From Conidiobolus incongruus B7586 (Eukaryota > Entomophthoromycota > Entomophthoromycetes > Entomophthorales > Conidiobolaceae), in NCBI GenBank assembly GCA_000697335.1, contig JNEM01006046.1, positions 1-16,248 on the forward strand: a stretch of DNA of 16,248 nucleotides. Reading direction: 5' to 3'. The notes under the pieces were generated by a model. It did not search any database and had not been told where the DNA came from. It worked only from the letters and a program-made list of their open reading frames with translations. The position numbers were made by a program, and so were the translations under genes. Below are positions 1 through 9,290 of the stretch, one piece after another. The number at the start of each line of letters is the position of its first letter. The stretch's first letter is position 1.

Positions 1-43
1 TTATATATTGATTATAAAATATATTAAATTCAAAATATCAAAG

Positions 44-82
<39 letters not shown>

Positions 83-847
83 TAAAAAAATACCAAATCT
101 AATATATTAGCCAGATTACAGCTTATATAATATAATTATTTCAAGTAATTATAAAATATTCCTATATGAAAAAGAGTTTATAAACAATTTAATTTTAGTT
201 CTAAATTAAGAGTTGTTTTATAGGTATTAAAAGTCTATTTACAATATAACAAGAAATTATTAAAAACAAAAAAAATTGATTTTAAAATATATATTTTTTT
301 GTAATTTAAATATTAAATTTTTTTTTAATCTCAAAAAATTCCATTATTTAAAATTTAGAGTAATATGGAAAATATATTTGATTTTCAGTTAAAAATAAAA
401 GTATCCTAAATAATATATCTAATAACATTTGAATTTTAACCCTAAATGTAATTAAAACTTTTTTTTCATTTTTGATTTAATTATTTAATTGAGACAAATA
501 TTAAATAGAAATTAATAAGGCTCATAAATATTTGATCAAAGATAAATAGTTTTGAACAAGGATTATAACAAGGATGAAGTATTAGATAACACTCAAAATT
601 TAATTTTAATTAAATTTGAAAAACCAGTTCGATCCTAATATGATTGTTAGAATATGGATTAATTCTATAGAAATTTAGTTTTATATTCTGAATTCTAAAT
701 ATTATTAATAAAAATGACTATAAATAAATATTTGATACTAAATTTGTCAACTAAGTAAAATAATTAACTACATTATACTCGATTGATTTATTGAAATTCA
801 ATATTTTTAATTCCAATGATTCAAAAAAATAATAATCATTCATTAAT
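1..847. other. AT-rich non-coding stretch downstream of the isomerase gene
   Basis: Apart from the TA microsatellite I see no convincing open frame, tRNA box or repeat here. It contains the 3' untranslated region of the minus-strand isomerase gene, whose stop codon is at 848-850, and then plain AT-rich spacer. Stops occur frequently in all frames. Confidence 0.7.
46..79. repeat. (TA)17 dinucleotide microsatellite
   Basis: An uninterrupted run of about 17 TA units in non-coding DNA. Simple repeats of this kind are common in AT-rich genomes and vary in length between strains. No function is implied. Confidence 0.9.
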
Positions 848-1727
848 TTATAATTTTCCGTAATATGGACCTAATTCGGCAAGTTCCAAATCCTTTACAG
901 TTTGTTGGAGGAAATCTGACCTCAAAATGGAATATATATCTCCTCCTGATACCATTTTACTACCATATAATCCACCTATTTCTTTGGCTTTGCTTAGTAA
1001 TTGGTCGTTGGGAGCAATTGCATCGACCAATCCACAATGTAATGCTTCTTCAGCTTTGAAACGATGGCCTAATAGCAATAATTGTCTGAATGTCCCAAAA
1101 TCTCTCACTTTGGCACGGAATAGGGTTGTAATAGCTGGTGGTAAAGGTAGTGCTAAGTCTATTTCATTCTAAAAAGAGGATTTAATTTAAAGAAATAGTA
1201 TAATTATTTAATGGGTATTACCATGCACAAATATCCTTTATCGGACCTCATTACTCTTAAATCATGAGCCATGGCAAATACCTATTTAAATCTTTAATAA
1301 AAATTTAATTAACAACTTAATCCCAACTTACAGTACCAGCAGCGAAACAATGGCCATTTAAAGCTGCAATAGTTGGCATTGGAAACTTGAGCAATTTCAA
1401 TAACATCATATGATAAATTTTGTTGAATTCAGTTATACCAATCTCCTGAATACTTTCAATATCTAAACCATTGGAGAACATTCGACCCTCGCCGATCGTG
1501 ATTAACGCTCTTGGAACCTTTAAATCTTCACGTTCTTTCCAATAAAAATTTTCAATATCTGACATTGCTTGTAGTAAAGCATTCATATGCCTTGGACTGA
1601 AGGTATTGTCGCCATTAGTCAATTTTAAAACGAATACATTCTCGTGCAATTCTACTCTACATGTTGGCTGTAAGTTGTCGTTTTTGGGGTAACTTTGAGG
1701 GAACTGTATTGGGTTTGAATTTGACAT
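848..1727 (-). CDS. Enoyl-CoA hydratase/isomerase family protein, ECI-type (delta3-delta2-enoyl-CoA isomerase), 3 exons, 258 aa
   Basis: Minus-strand exons 1727-1332, 1281-1222 and 1168-848 join in frame into a 258-residue protein; introns 1331-1282 and 1221-1169 have GT-AG ends. Crotonase-fold signatures are GRMFSNGLDI (residues 81-90) and FPMPTIAALNGHCFAAGT (115-132), the oxyanion-hole region. Exon 2 gives VFAMAHDLRVM (133-143), matching the family's alternation after that loop. NEIDLALPLP (153-162) aligns by eye with NETQLGI of mammalian ECI1, placing Glu154 where that enzyme has its catalytic glutamate. These enzymes shift 3-enoyl-CoA double bonds to the 2-trans position so that unsaturated fatty acids can enter beta-oxidation. 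It most resembles the plant/fungal peroxisomal group. The C-terminus GKL is only a weak match to a peroxisomal PTS1 (SKL), so location is uncertain. Length is normal for the family. Hydratase activity cannot be excluded. Confidence 0.87.
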
Positions 1728-1768
1728 TGGTGTTGAATAATTTATGATAATTCAGGTGATGTTGGTGG

Positions 1769-1776
1769 TATTTATA
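1769..1776 (-). promoter_or_regulatory. TATA-like box of the isomerase gene
   Basis: On the minus strand this reads TATAAATA, about 42 nt before the isomerase start codon. The position would fit a very short 5' leader. In DNA this AT-rich such a match also occurs by chance, so support is modest. Confidence 0.35.
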
Positions 1777-2436
1777 CTGTTAAAAATGATTTTATTAGTA
1801 TAAGCATAACTGTTGTTTAATTATCATAAGCAAAATAAATTGAAAGAAAATATGCTTGTGATATAAAAAGAGGATTAAAAATAATTAAAGAAATTAATTC
1901 AACATGTTAATCATATTTTTATCCATATTTTTGAATAGATAATCAATATAATTAAATTATTTTTTTTATTTTTAACTTCTAAAATACCCTATATTCAAAA
2001 GGTGAAACAAATCTTTCATTTAATTTTATTTCATAATTAAACTATAATTCAGTATTAAATACAATATAAAACTAATATTGTTATTAAATTATATATTACA
2101 GCGATTAAACTCTAAATAATAACAATATATCGTATTTATTTTAACTCAAAACATTAATACATATTTATGTTAAATATGATTATTGAATATTCTATAATCA
2201 AATATGAATATATAGAAATGGCATTAGCCAAAGAAATGACTATATTGATTCCATTTAACACTGGTAAATTTACTATATGATATAATATTTCTAATTTCCC
2301 TATCAAAGATGTTTAATTCCAAAAGCAATAATTAATATTGTATATTCAAATCAAAGCTCAAATTATTATTTAAATTTAGTTACTTTGCGAAAATACGACT
2401 ATAATTTTTGATGAATAAATTTTTAAATAATTTGAA

Positions 2437-2595
2437 TTAAATGTAATATATCTGAAATAAAGTTTCGGCATTCCTACTCCATATTGATCTCTTATCTTTA
2501 CTATCATTTGCCAATTTATATGATTTCATTCTTTTCCATATAAAGTGTGAAGTAGACAAAGAATGTTCTGAAGAAGTAGAATTAATTAATATCAA
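2437..2595 (-). other. Short open frame with coding-like composition (52 codons), unidentified
   Basis: On the minus strand this frame stays open for 52 codons and encodes a basic, polar peptide with three tryptophan/arginine-rich segments, including IWKRMKSYKLAND and KRSIWSRNAETL. The second segment faintly resembles the last helix of an HMG box, but no upstream half of such a domain is found. The only internal ATG leaves about 30 codons. It may be a gene fragment, an exon of an unrecognised gene, or chance. Confidence 0.2.
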
Positions 2596-2787
2596 TTATT
2601 GAATTACAAGGTATAATTATTAATAAAACATTAATGCATTTCTAATATTATAATTTGTATCTGATTATTTGTCAACTTTATCTCTACAAACAATTAAAAC
2701 GTTAGTTTTTATTAAATTTGACAGTTTTGTTAGAATAATTATGTTTTTGTCTGAAGTCCAATCAAATTAAAAATCATTGAGAAGTGA

Positions 2788-2803
2788 ATTGGGCTGAGCC
2801 AAT
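2788..2803. promoter_or_regulatory. Near-palindrome carrying CCAAT boxes on both strands
   Basis: The 16-nt element reads ATTGGGCTGAGCCAAT, so a CCAAT box is present on each strand. A further CCAAT lies at 2758-2762. It is about 210 nt before the carboxypeptidase start codon, a usual position for binding of the fungal HAP/NF-Y complex. It is also unusually GC-rich for this spacer. Function is inferred. Confidence 0.35.
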
Positions 2804-2954
2804 AAAATTTATTAAAGTGGAATGATTTATTGATAAGTATAAACCTGTCCCTTAACTCAAATCAATATCACCAATTTCAAATTAAATCCACTTTTACAGT
2901 TATATTAATTCTAACTGTTCAATTTTGATAATTTTGTTAATAATTAGTTAATCC

Positions 2955-2963
2955 TATATATAA
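2955..2963 (+). promoter_or_regulatory. TATA-like box of the carboxypeptidase gene
   Basis: TATATATAA lies about 50 nt before the ATG at 3012. Position and sequence fit a TATA box, but the surrounding AT content makes chance matches likely. Confidence 0.35.
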
Positions 2964-3011
2964 TTATAATTGAAATAATAATAACATTTAATAGAAAATA
3001 TTGCAAATATA

Positions 3012-5439
3012 ATGAGTTTGAATTATTTATTCCTATTCAATATAATAATGTCTGCACCAGAAGGTACACTACCAATTCCTAAAATCACAATTCCCAGTTT
3101 AACTCCCAAGGTTTAGAACATCGGGTGAAATCGCTACCGGGTTTGAGTGAAACACCTCCGTTCGATCAGCATTCAGGTTATTTGAGCTTAGGGAAAGATT
3201 CTGGCGATTCTAGATATTTTTATTGGTTATTTCACAATTCTAAAAAGATTGATAAGGATAAAAATAATAAAATTGTAAGTGTGTTTTATTGAATATTTTG
3301 ATCCAATGGTATTAATCAGTTTTTTGGTTTTAGTTGATATGGTTAAATGGAGGTAATAAATTATTAGGTTAGAATTATTGAATTTATTCATTAATACAAT
3401 TTTTTTAGGTCCTGGATGGTAAATATCATAGAAATACTTAATATTTAAAAAACTAATCAACAATATTATTTTTATTTAAATTATAATCTAGTACAAGGTA
3501 ACATAAACTCTAAGTGCTAAACAAATAAAATTAATTGAATTTTTAGTGCGGACGGAATCATCCTAGAAAAAGGAATCTTCAACATATCTGGAGATATTGA
3601 AACTCCTAGTGAAATTAAATTAAAAGTAGTAGAGGAGGGTTGGCACACCTTTACCAAAGTTCTAATGGTGGATCAGCCTTTGGGTACCGGTTACAGTATT
3701 GGTCAAACTAAATTTTATGCTCAGAATGTTAATCAAGTAATTTTGTTCATAATGAAAAATGATTGGTTATTGATTATTATTAGGCTTCTGATTATTTTGC
3801 AATGTTTATGAAAGAATTTTTTAATAAGTATCCAGAGTATAAAGATGACGAAGTAAATTTATCTTATATAAAGTTAATTTTATCAAATTGCTTATTATTG
3901 TTTTATTTAGATTTATATAGGTGGTGAAAGTTGGGCAGGAGTTTGGATACCTTATATCGCTGATAAATTAATTAAAACACGATCTCAAGTAACAATTTAA
4001 TGCATATATATAATTGATAAAGACTAACTAATTTGACTAGGTTAAACTAAAAGGTTTAATGATTGGTAACGGTTGGATGGATCCAGTGAATCAAGTAATA
4101 AGTTTATAATATTAAAATTTATTACCATGTAATTTATCATAACTTTTTAGTATCCTGGATTTATTCCATATCTCGAAAAGAATAAAGTATTATCCTCAGA
4201 GAATTTAGTAAGTGATTTCATTATGACTATCGTTCATAATATTGATATTGACTAATAATCAGGATAAATTAAAAGAAAAATATAAAGAAACTTGTGAACC
4301 CAAACTAAAAGATAATCCTCACAGTTTAAGAGTAGAAGCTTGTGAAAATATTATTAAGGAAATTACCGAATATACTGTTAAAGGGTAATCTTGGTATTAT
4401 TGTACTGTAGATTTATTATTTATTATTGAAATAGGGAAAAACCTGACAGGACTTGTTTAAATGTATATGATATTCGATTAAGGGATCCTTATCCAGATTG
4501 TGGTATGGCTTGGCCTCCCAATGTTGATATTTTTAGAACATATATGGCTGTAATTTTTTCACTTAATGATAATTTTTAAATATTCTAATATTTGAATTTT
4601 AGAGACCTGACGTTGCTACTGCACTTCATGGCGAATTACCCAAAGATCACAATTGGATGGAGTGTGATTCTACAGTTTATCAAGTGATTGAGAAGGATCC
4701 TTCTAAACCACCAATTGAAGTAAGTTAAAATATTCCACAATTTTAACGATTGTTATTGTGTTAACTGTTTTATTTTTAGCTAATTCCCGACCTATTAAAA
4801 ACCCTTAAAATATACCTATTTGTTGGTGACAAAGATTTAATGACCCCAATTACAGGAGTTCAAACCATGGTAAATAAATTAGTTGAAAAATATCCCAAAT
4901 CAATGCAAACGAAGCAAGAATCTCATTGGTTCCATTCGCTTCCCGCATCGCCAGAAGGTGAAATCATCAATTATCCACAGCTAAATTTGACATTCGCATC
5001 GGTTTATGACGGTAGTCATATGGTATCGTACGACAAACCCTCGGAAGTGTCAGGACTCCTGAGGTTCTTTATGACAGACCAAGATAAATTGGAAGACAGT
5101 CCCACATTCTTCTTGGGTGAGAAGAAAATTGAAGTAGTAAATGACGAACCTCCTGTCATCTCCATTTTGGAGAATGATCCCACTATTTCGGATACTCATG
5201 TAAAAACTGCCTCTAATTTCTATTTCTACATACCTATCCTTATCATCATCTTGGGAATTACAGGTGGTGTAGTTTGGTTCTTATTCAATCGTCAACAACG
5301 TAAAAAATTCCTCGATATTCATCATCCTATCAATGAGGAGAGTGGTTTGGTGGATAATGATGAAGATGAAATTTTATTATCCGAACGTGGTGGCTTTATG
5401 GATGGTTATCACGACGATGATGACGAAGAAGATTTTTAA
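3012..5439 (+). CDS. KEX1: Membrane-anchored serine carboxypeptidase, KEX1-like, 14 exons, 568 aa
   Basis: Exons: 3012-3063, 3117-3274, 3334-3352, 3409-3418, 3492-3497, 3547-3736, 3784-3852, 3911-3988, 4041-4094, 4151-4207, 4263-4384, 4435-4549, 4603-4719, 4780-5439. All junctions keep frame and give 568 residues. A signal peptide (MSLNYLFLFNIIMSA) precedes HRVKSLPGLSE, the typical start of the mature family. LIWLNGGPGCTSADG (71-85) is the substrate-binding loop. Ser175 in GESWAG, Asp in VGDKDL (366-368) and His429 in YDGSHMV form the S10 catalytic triad. A membrane segment (about 496-518) and a very acidic cytosolic tail (DDDDEEDF end) match Kex1, which trims C-terminal Lys/Arg from propeptides in the late Golgi. 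Exon 1 is the least certain part (donor GTACAC); it is supported by the signal peptide it creates. Oddities are Trp for the usual Tyr in GESYAG, and the tiny exons 3-5. AATAAA at 5485-5490 follows the stop. Confidence 0.92.
3334..3497 (+). other. Chain of three tiny exons (19, 10 and 6 nt) in the carboxypeptidase gene
   Basis: Exons 3334-3352 (19 nt), 3409-3418 (10 nt) and 3492-3497 (6 nt, tacaag) are each flanked by AG and GT. The introns around them are 59, 56, 73 and 49 nt long. Together they encode LIWLNGGPGCTS, the family's GGPGCSS loop. The 6-nt exon supplies two residues: skipping it leaves the frame intact but gives GPGCADG, two residues short of the family spacing GPGC-x-x-x-D-G. Including it restores the exact spacing, and this is the reason for calling it real. 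Confidence 0.8.
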
Positions 5440-5484
5440 GATTTAAATAGTGAGATGTATAAAATGTTTTTTTGATATAATCAT

Positions 5485-5490
5485 AATAAA
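5485..5490 (+). terminator. Poly(A) signal of the carboxypeptidase gene
   Basis: AATAAA lies 46 nt after the stop codon, within the 238-nt gap before the next gene. The spacing is usual for a cleavage and polyadenylation signal. Confidence 0.5.
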
Positions 5491-5677
5491 TTTTAAAATT
5501 TCATTTATATTATCAACTTTTAATTCATTAATTTTTGGGTTTTGATTATGAGGGATCTAATTATATATATCAAGATATAATCCCACAATTTTCAATATTT
5601 TGATACTAATTTTAGAAGTCATCATTCGTTTCACTCCATATTTAAACTAAATAATTAATACTCCATTGCAAAAAATA

Positions 5678-6133
5678 ATGAGTGTAAAACAATCAAGCAC
5701 TAGACTAATAACTCTAGGATTTTACCTCAATGAATTACGAACTTTTCGCAATCAAAGTATTCTGAAGAGCACATGTCACGATCTTCAATTAAATGGCTTT
5801 TACAAACCCGGCAAACCTGGGCGCATAATAGTCCAAAGCACGGATTATGACCACATCCAACAATTCCTATTCGTCATCAAATCACTCAATATCAAACAAT
5901 GTACATTAAACGCCCTACAACAAATTGACATTCCTAAAGATTATCCAATAATTCATGGATTTCACAAATGTGGACAAGATTCCGAACTCCAAACTCTATT
6001 AAATAAATATAAATTGGAAATGTTGTGGAATGATTTAATACAGAGAAGTGTTAGCAATTTCCCAAGTTGGGAGATGTTACAACAGAGTCAACATCACAAT
6101 GATACAACTGACCAAGACGATAATTCGATATGA
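5678..6133 (+). CDS. Small standalone DUF1115 (RWDD2 C-terminal-like) protein, 151 aa
   Basis: A single-exon frame. The first ATG is at 5678; the frame opens slightly earlier, but without an ATG. The motif LNGFYKPGKPGRIIVQS (38-54) followed by a hydrophobic helix QQFLFVIKSLNIKQ (61-74) is the core of the DUF1115 domain found at the C-terminus of RWDD2-type proteins and, in a relative, of the splicing factor PRP3. Usual RWDD2 proteins are near twice this length because an N-terminal RWD domain comes first; here that domain is missing and nothing in the 238 nt upstream encodes it. The C-terminal 20 residues are Asp/Gln/His-rich and probably disordered. The molecular function of the domain is not established. 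AATAAA at 6327-6332 is the nearest poly(A) signal I find. The family call rests on the KPGKPG motif and helix pattern, read by eye. Confidence 0.7.
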   Translation: MSVKQSSTRLITLGFYLNELRTFRNQSILKSTCHDLQLNGFYKPGKPGRIIVQSTDYDHIQQFLFVIKSLNIKQCTLNALQQIDIPKDYPIIHGFHKCGQDSELQTLLNKYKLEMLWNDLIQRSVSNFPSWEMLQQSQHHNDTTDQDDNSI

Positions 6134-6593
6134 ATTTTGAGATATTTTTTTCAGGAGGGTTGGTTTAAGTGATTTAAATTAAATTTATTAAATTATGTTA
6201 AAATTTTAATACTTATAAACATATTTTGAATGGGTGATAGTATTACAACATGTCATTTATTGATAAAAAGTCAGTTTCCAAAATGAAAAGAAAATCATTC
6301 AAACGAAAGTACATTAATTATTTATAAATAAACCAAAAAAATACAATAACATTGCTATTTAATCAAATGTGAATTTTTTTAATCTTTCAATATTAATATA
6401 TATTATTCCATTTGTAATTCATAATGTTTATTATTTCCAATTAATACATCAATATCTAAGGTTGAAATTAGAAATCATTTTAATTCATTCACAATCCCAT
6501 AATAAAAATAATAATGGGATTAGTAAATAAATTTACCCACATCTCTAATATCATTTTTTAACAATTAATTTAAAAAAGATAGATAAATTAATT
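6134..6593. other. AT-rich spacer with an inverted repeat
   Basis: No gene is seen. An inverted repeat with arms AATCCCAT (6493-6500) and ATGGGATT (6514-6521) lies about 75 nt before the SF3B2 start codon. Its position allows a role in that promoter or leader, but nothing more can be said from sequence. Confidence 0.6.
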
Positions 6594-8493
6594 ATGACAG
6601 AACCTATACAAGTGATTAATCCCAATAATGGAACGAACCCAATTGATTTATTAAGCAATATTAATAATACCACAGCTGGAAATAAAAAGAATAAAAAAGT
6701 TAATAAACGTCATAAGAAGAAGAAGAATAGAAATAATGACCAAGTAAATAATTATTTTCTTAACTAATTTTTACTAATTTTTTTAGAATAATGATACTGA
6801 AACTGAAACTAATGAGGAGAAAGAGCCCAAAGAGGAGAAGAAAAAACCACATATAGAGATCGAATATGTTGGTGAATTACCTGTTGATACCGATAACCCT
6901 CTGTATGATCAATTTAGCGTTGTATTTTCTAAATTTTCTTTGGACAATCAAAATGATAGCAATAATCCGAATTTTGATGTAAATTGAATTCTAAATAACT
7001 TTGAATTGAATTAACTTTTGATTTGGCTTAGTATGAAATGAATGTATCTACCAAAAACCATCCCGACGAAGAGGATGAAAACTATTTGGATGATGAAAAT
7101 GTGACATTATCTAAAAAGAAGCTCAAAAAATTAAATAGGATGAGCATTGCGGAATTGAAACAGTTAACGAAATGTCCAGAAGTCGTCGAGTGGGTCGACG
7201 TGACTGCAAGCGATCCCACGCTATTATTATCTTTGAAGGCCCACCACAATACTGTACCAGTACCCGCTCACTGGTCTCAAAAGCGCAAGTACTTACAAGG
7301 TAAGAGAGGTGTTGAGAAGCCTCCTTTCGAATTGCCAGACTTCATTAAGGATACTGGTATTATGGAAATGAGAGCCGCTGCTAAGGAGAAGGAAGATGCC
7401 TCCAAACTTAAAACCAAGGCTAGGGAAAGAATGCAACCTAAGATGGGCAAATTAGATATTGATTATCAACGACTTCATGATGCTTTCTTCCGCTTCCAAA
7501 CGAAACCTCGCTTGACAAAACATGGTGAATTGTACTATGAGGGTAAGGAATTTGAAGCCAAGCTCAAGGAAAAGAAACCAGGTCAGTTAAGTGAAGAACT
7601 TAAAGCTGCATTGAATATTCCTCCATTAGCTCCTCCCCCTTGGTTGATTAATATGCAGCGTTTTGGACCTCCTCCAAGTTATCCCAATCTTAAAATCCCT
7701 GGTCTCAATTGTCCCATTCCTCATGTAGCCAATTGGGGTTACCATCCTGGTGGTTGGGGTAAGCCTCCAGTAGATGAAAACAATCGTCCACTCTACGGTA
7801 ACGTATTCGGTATCAATCAATTCGACTACAACAATGACAACGCTGAAAATATAAACAAAGAACTCTGGGGTACTATTGTTTCTGATGAAGAGTACGAGGA
7901 AGAGGAGGAAGAGGGAGAACAAGAAGAAGAGCCCGCTGAGGAAGCTCTCGTTAAGCAGGAAGTCGACTTTCAAGAGCCCGTTCCGCCAACGCAGGACAAC
8001 CTTGCCGAAGGTTATGCCACACCAAGTGGATTCAGCAGCGTCCAAACTGGCCTCCAAACACCCGAGTTTGTCGAACTTAGGAAAGGACGCAAGCTTGAGG
8101 AAGAATCCAAACAACTGTTCCATATTCTACCGGAGCAACAGGCATCCATTACGGGTATGATGGGCTCGCAGCACGTCTATAACATGGAAATCCTGGGTGA
8201 AGAATCCAAAGAGCTGCGTAAAAGACGCAGATTCGACGTTGACGTCTCGCTCGACCCCTCCGAACTCGAGAATCCTGACGCAGTCGCTGCCAAGTATCAA
8301 GCAGCCCAAACGGTGAGTGATTAAACTTTCTATATTTATATTCAATACTAATCCTTACATATAGCAAAATATTGGCGGCTCTACCGAAGATCTCAGCGAT
8401 CTCGTAGCCGAAAACAATTTGAAACGCAACCAAAAACGTGCTGAAAAATCTACGAAATCCGGAACTTACAAGACACGAGACTTTAAATTTTAA
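6594..8493 (+). CDS. CUS1: Splicing factor 3B subunit 2 (SF3B2/SAP145, yeast Cus1), 4 exons, 583 aa
   Basis: Exons 6594-6743, 6787-6978, 7032-8312 and 8365-8493 join in frame; introns are 43, 53 and 52 nt with GT-AG ends. The protein is part of the SF3b complex of U2 snRNP, which clamps the branch-point region of the intron in the nucleus. In order it has a Lys-rich nuclear-localisation-like stretch (31-46), the IEIEYVGELPVDTDNPLYDQF segment typical of the family (split between positions 73 and 93), the DUF382 region (about 165-310, with HDAFFRFQTKP and LTKHGELYYEGKEFE), and the PSP proline-rich box PPPWLINMQRFGPPPSYP (near 315-332). A Glu-rich stretch follows (399-418), and the last exon ends in YKTRDFKF, like the KYKEFKF end of the human protein. 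It is longer than yeast Cus1 (436 aa) and shorter than human SF3B2 (895 aa). AATAAA lies at 8534-8539. Confidence 0.96.
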
Positions 8494-8533
8494 AATATTA
8501 TTTTTGCTCATTGTATCATGTGATTGAATCTAA

Positions 8534-8539
8534 AATAAA
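8534..8539 (+). terminator. Poly(A) signal of the SF3B2 gene
   Basis: AATAAA occurs 41 nt after the stop codon, a usual distance for a polyadenylation signal. Confidence 0.5.
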
Positions 8540-8835
8540 ACGGTATATATTATAGTGTGTATTATAAATTTATTTTTTATTAGTTTTTATTTACAATATT
8601 GAGAAATTTTTTGAATTTTTCATTTCTTTTATGGAATTTCAATTAAATTTTGAATATTTTCTATATTCCATGAAAGAGTTTTTTTTATTATCCAACTATC
8701 TTTCTAATACTGTAATGGATTCCATATAAGTAAATTTTTTAAGTAATTAAAAATTAAATATATTTTTTGGACTGAAAAAATTTAAATTATTAATATCAAA
8801 AACAATCAAACAATTCAATATATATTATTGATGGG

Positions 8836-9290
8836 AAATAATCTTGTCCATCACTCAAGAAACTCTGGTTATCACCCTGATACAAGGAGTCACATCAGAA
8901 GTACCTCATTTCATGAACTAGTTAAACTTATCATTTTGTATTGTAAGGCATTCACATTCACAAGCATTCACAATTGAAACTAATATAAGATTATCACAAG
9001 CAAACTAATAAACACACCTTTCTATCTTCATTTTCAAAAGTATCCAGTCTCTAAGTTTTTCTTGTAACACTCACAAAAGTATTGAGTTGTGGCAAGTGTG
9101 AGATATTTACTTTATTTGAAGAACCCAATTTGCAGTAAGCCAATTTCACCTAATTTGGTGAACCCCCTTAATTTCCATTAACTTTGTGGCAATCTATTGT
9201 TTACCACTGGTGATTCCCCATTTAAGCTCTAAAAGTCTGTTTCCTCCCACGTTTACAGACACCATTATCATTGATATATTTTTCAGTTGG
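8836..9290. other. Higher-GC non-coding stretch: candidate decayed repeat (possibly solo-LTR-like) or structured RNA
   Basis: One line counted by hand (9121-9180) is 38% GC, against roughly 15-20% in the flanks. Stops close every frame quickly. There are short direct repeats of CATTCACA (around 8950-8971), a six-base hairpin TTCACC/GGTGAA at 9145-9162, and another CTCACA/TGTGAG at 9070-9102. The text before 9070 (a TAATAAACACACC run, then pyrimidine-rich, ending near CTTGTAACA) is reminiscent of the end of a Copia-type LTR, but no matched ends or target duplication were found. Treat the family as unassigned. Confidence 0.3.

Larger units (their letters stand above)
1728..3011. other. Divergent intergenic region between isomerase and carboxypeptidase genes
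   Basis: About 1.28 kb separates the start codons of two divergent genes. It must hold both promoters. Visible candidates are a TATA-like box for each gene and CCAAT motifs at 2758-2762 and 2788-2803. A short minus-strand frame at 2437-2595 looks mildly coding and is described separately. The rest is AT-rich with no recognisable gene. Confidence 0.7.

Noticed and set aside
620-640. GTTCGATCC, resembling a tRNA T-loop
   Set aside because: No paired T-stem, acceptor stem or A box is found at the required distances.
865-1172. Two open frames on the plus strand over the isomerase last exon
   Set aside because: They lie opposite a conserved, in-frame enoyl-CoA isomerase exon and have no recognisable protein features; antisense shadows.
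3227-3463. 78-codon minus-strand frame across the KEX1 micro-exon region
   Set aside because: It runs antisense through exons and introns of the carboxypeptidase and is explained by AT-rich composition.
5666-5677. Four extra N-terminal codons for the DUF1115 protein
   Set aside because: The upstream start would be TTG; the first ATG in this frame is at 5678, which is the more likely eukaryotic start.
7626-8511. Several minus-strand frames and one plus-strand alternative frame (7876-8160) within SF3B2
   Set aside because: All overlap the conserved SF3B2 coding sequence in other frames; the long open runs follow from its skewed codon composition.
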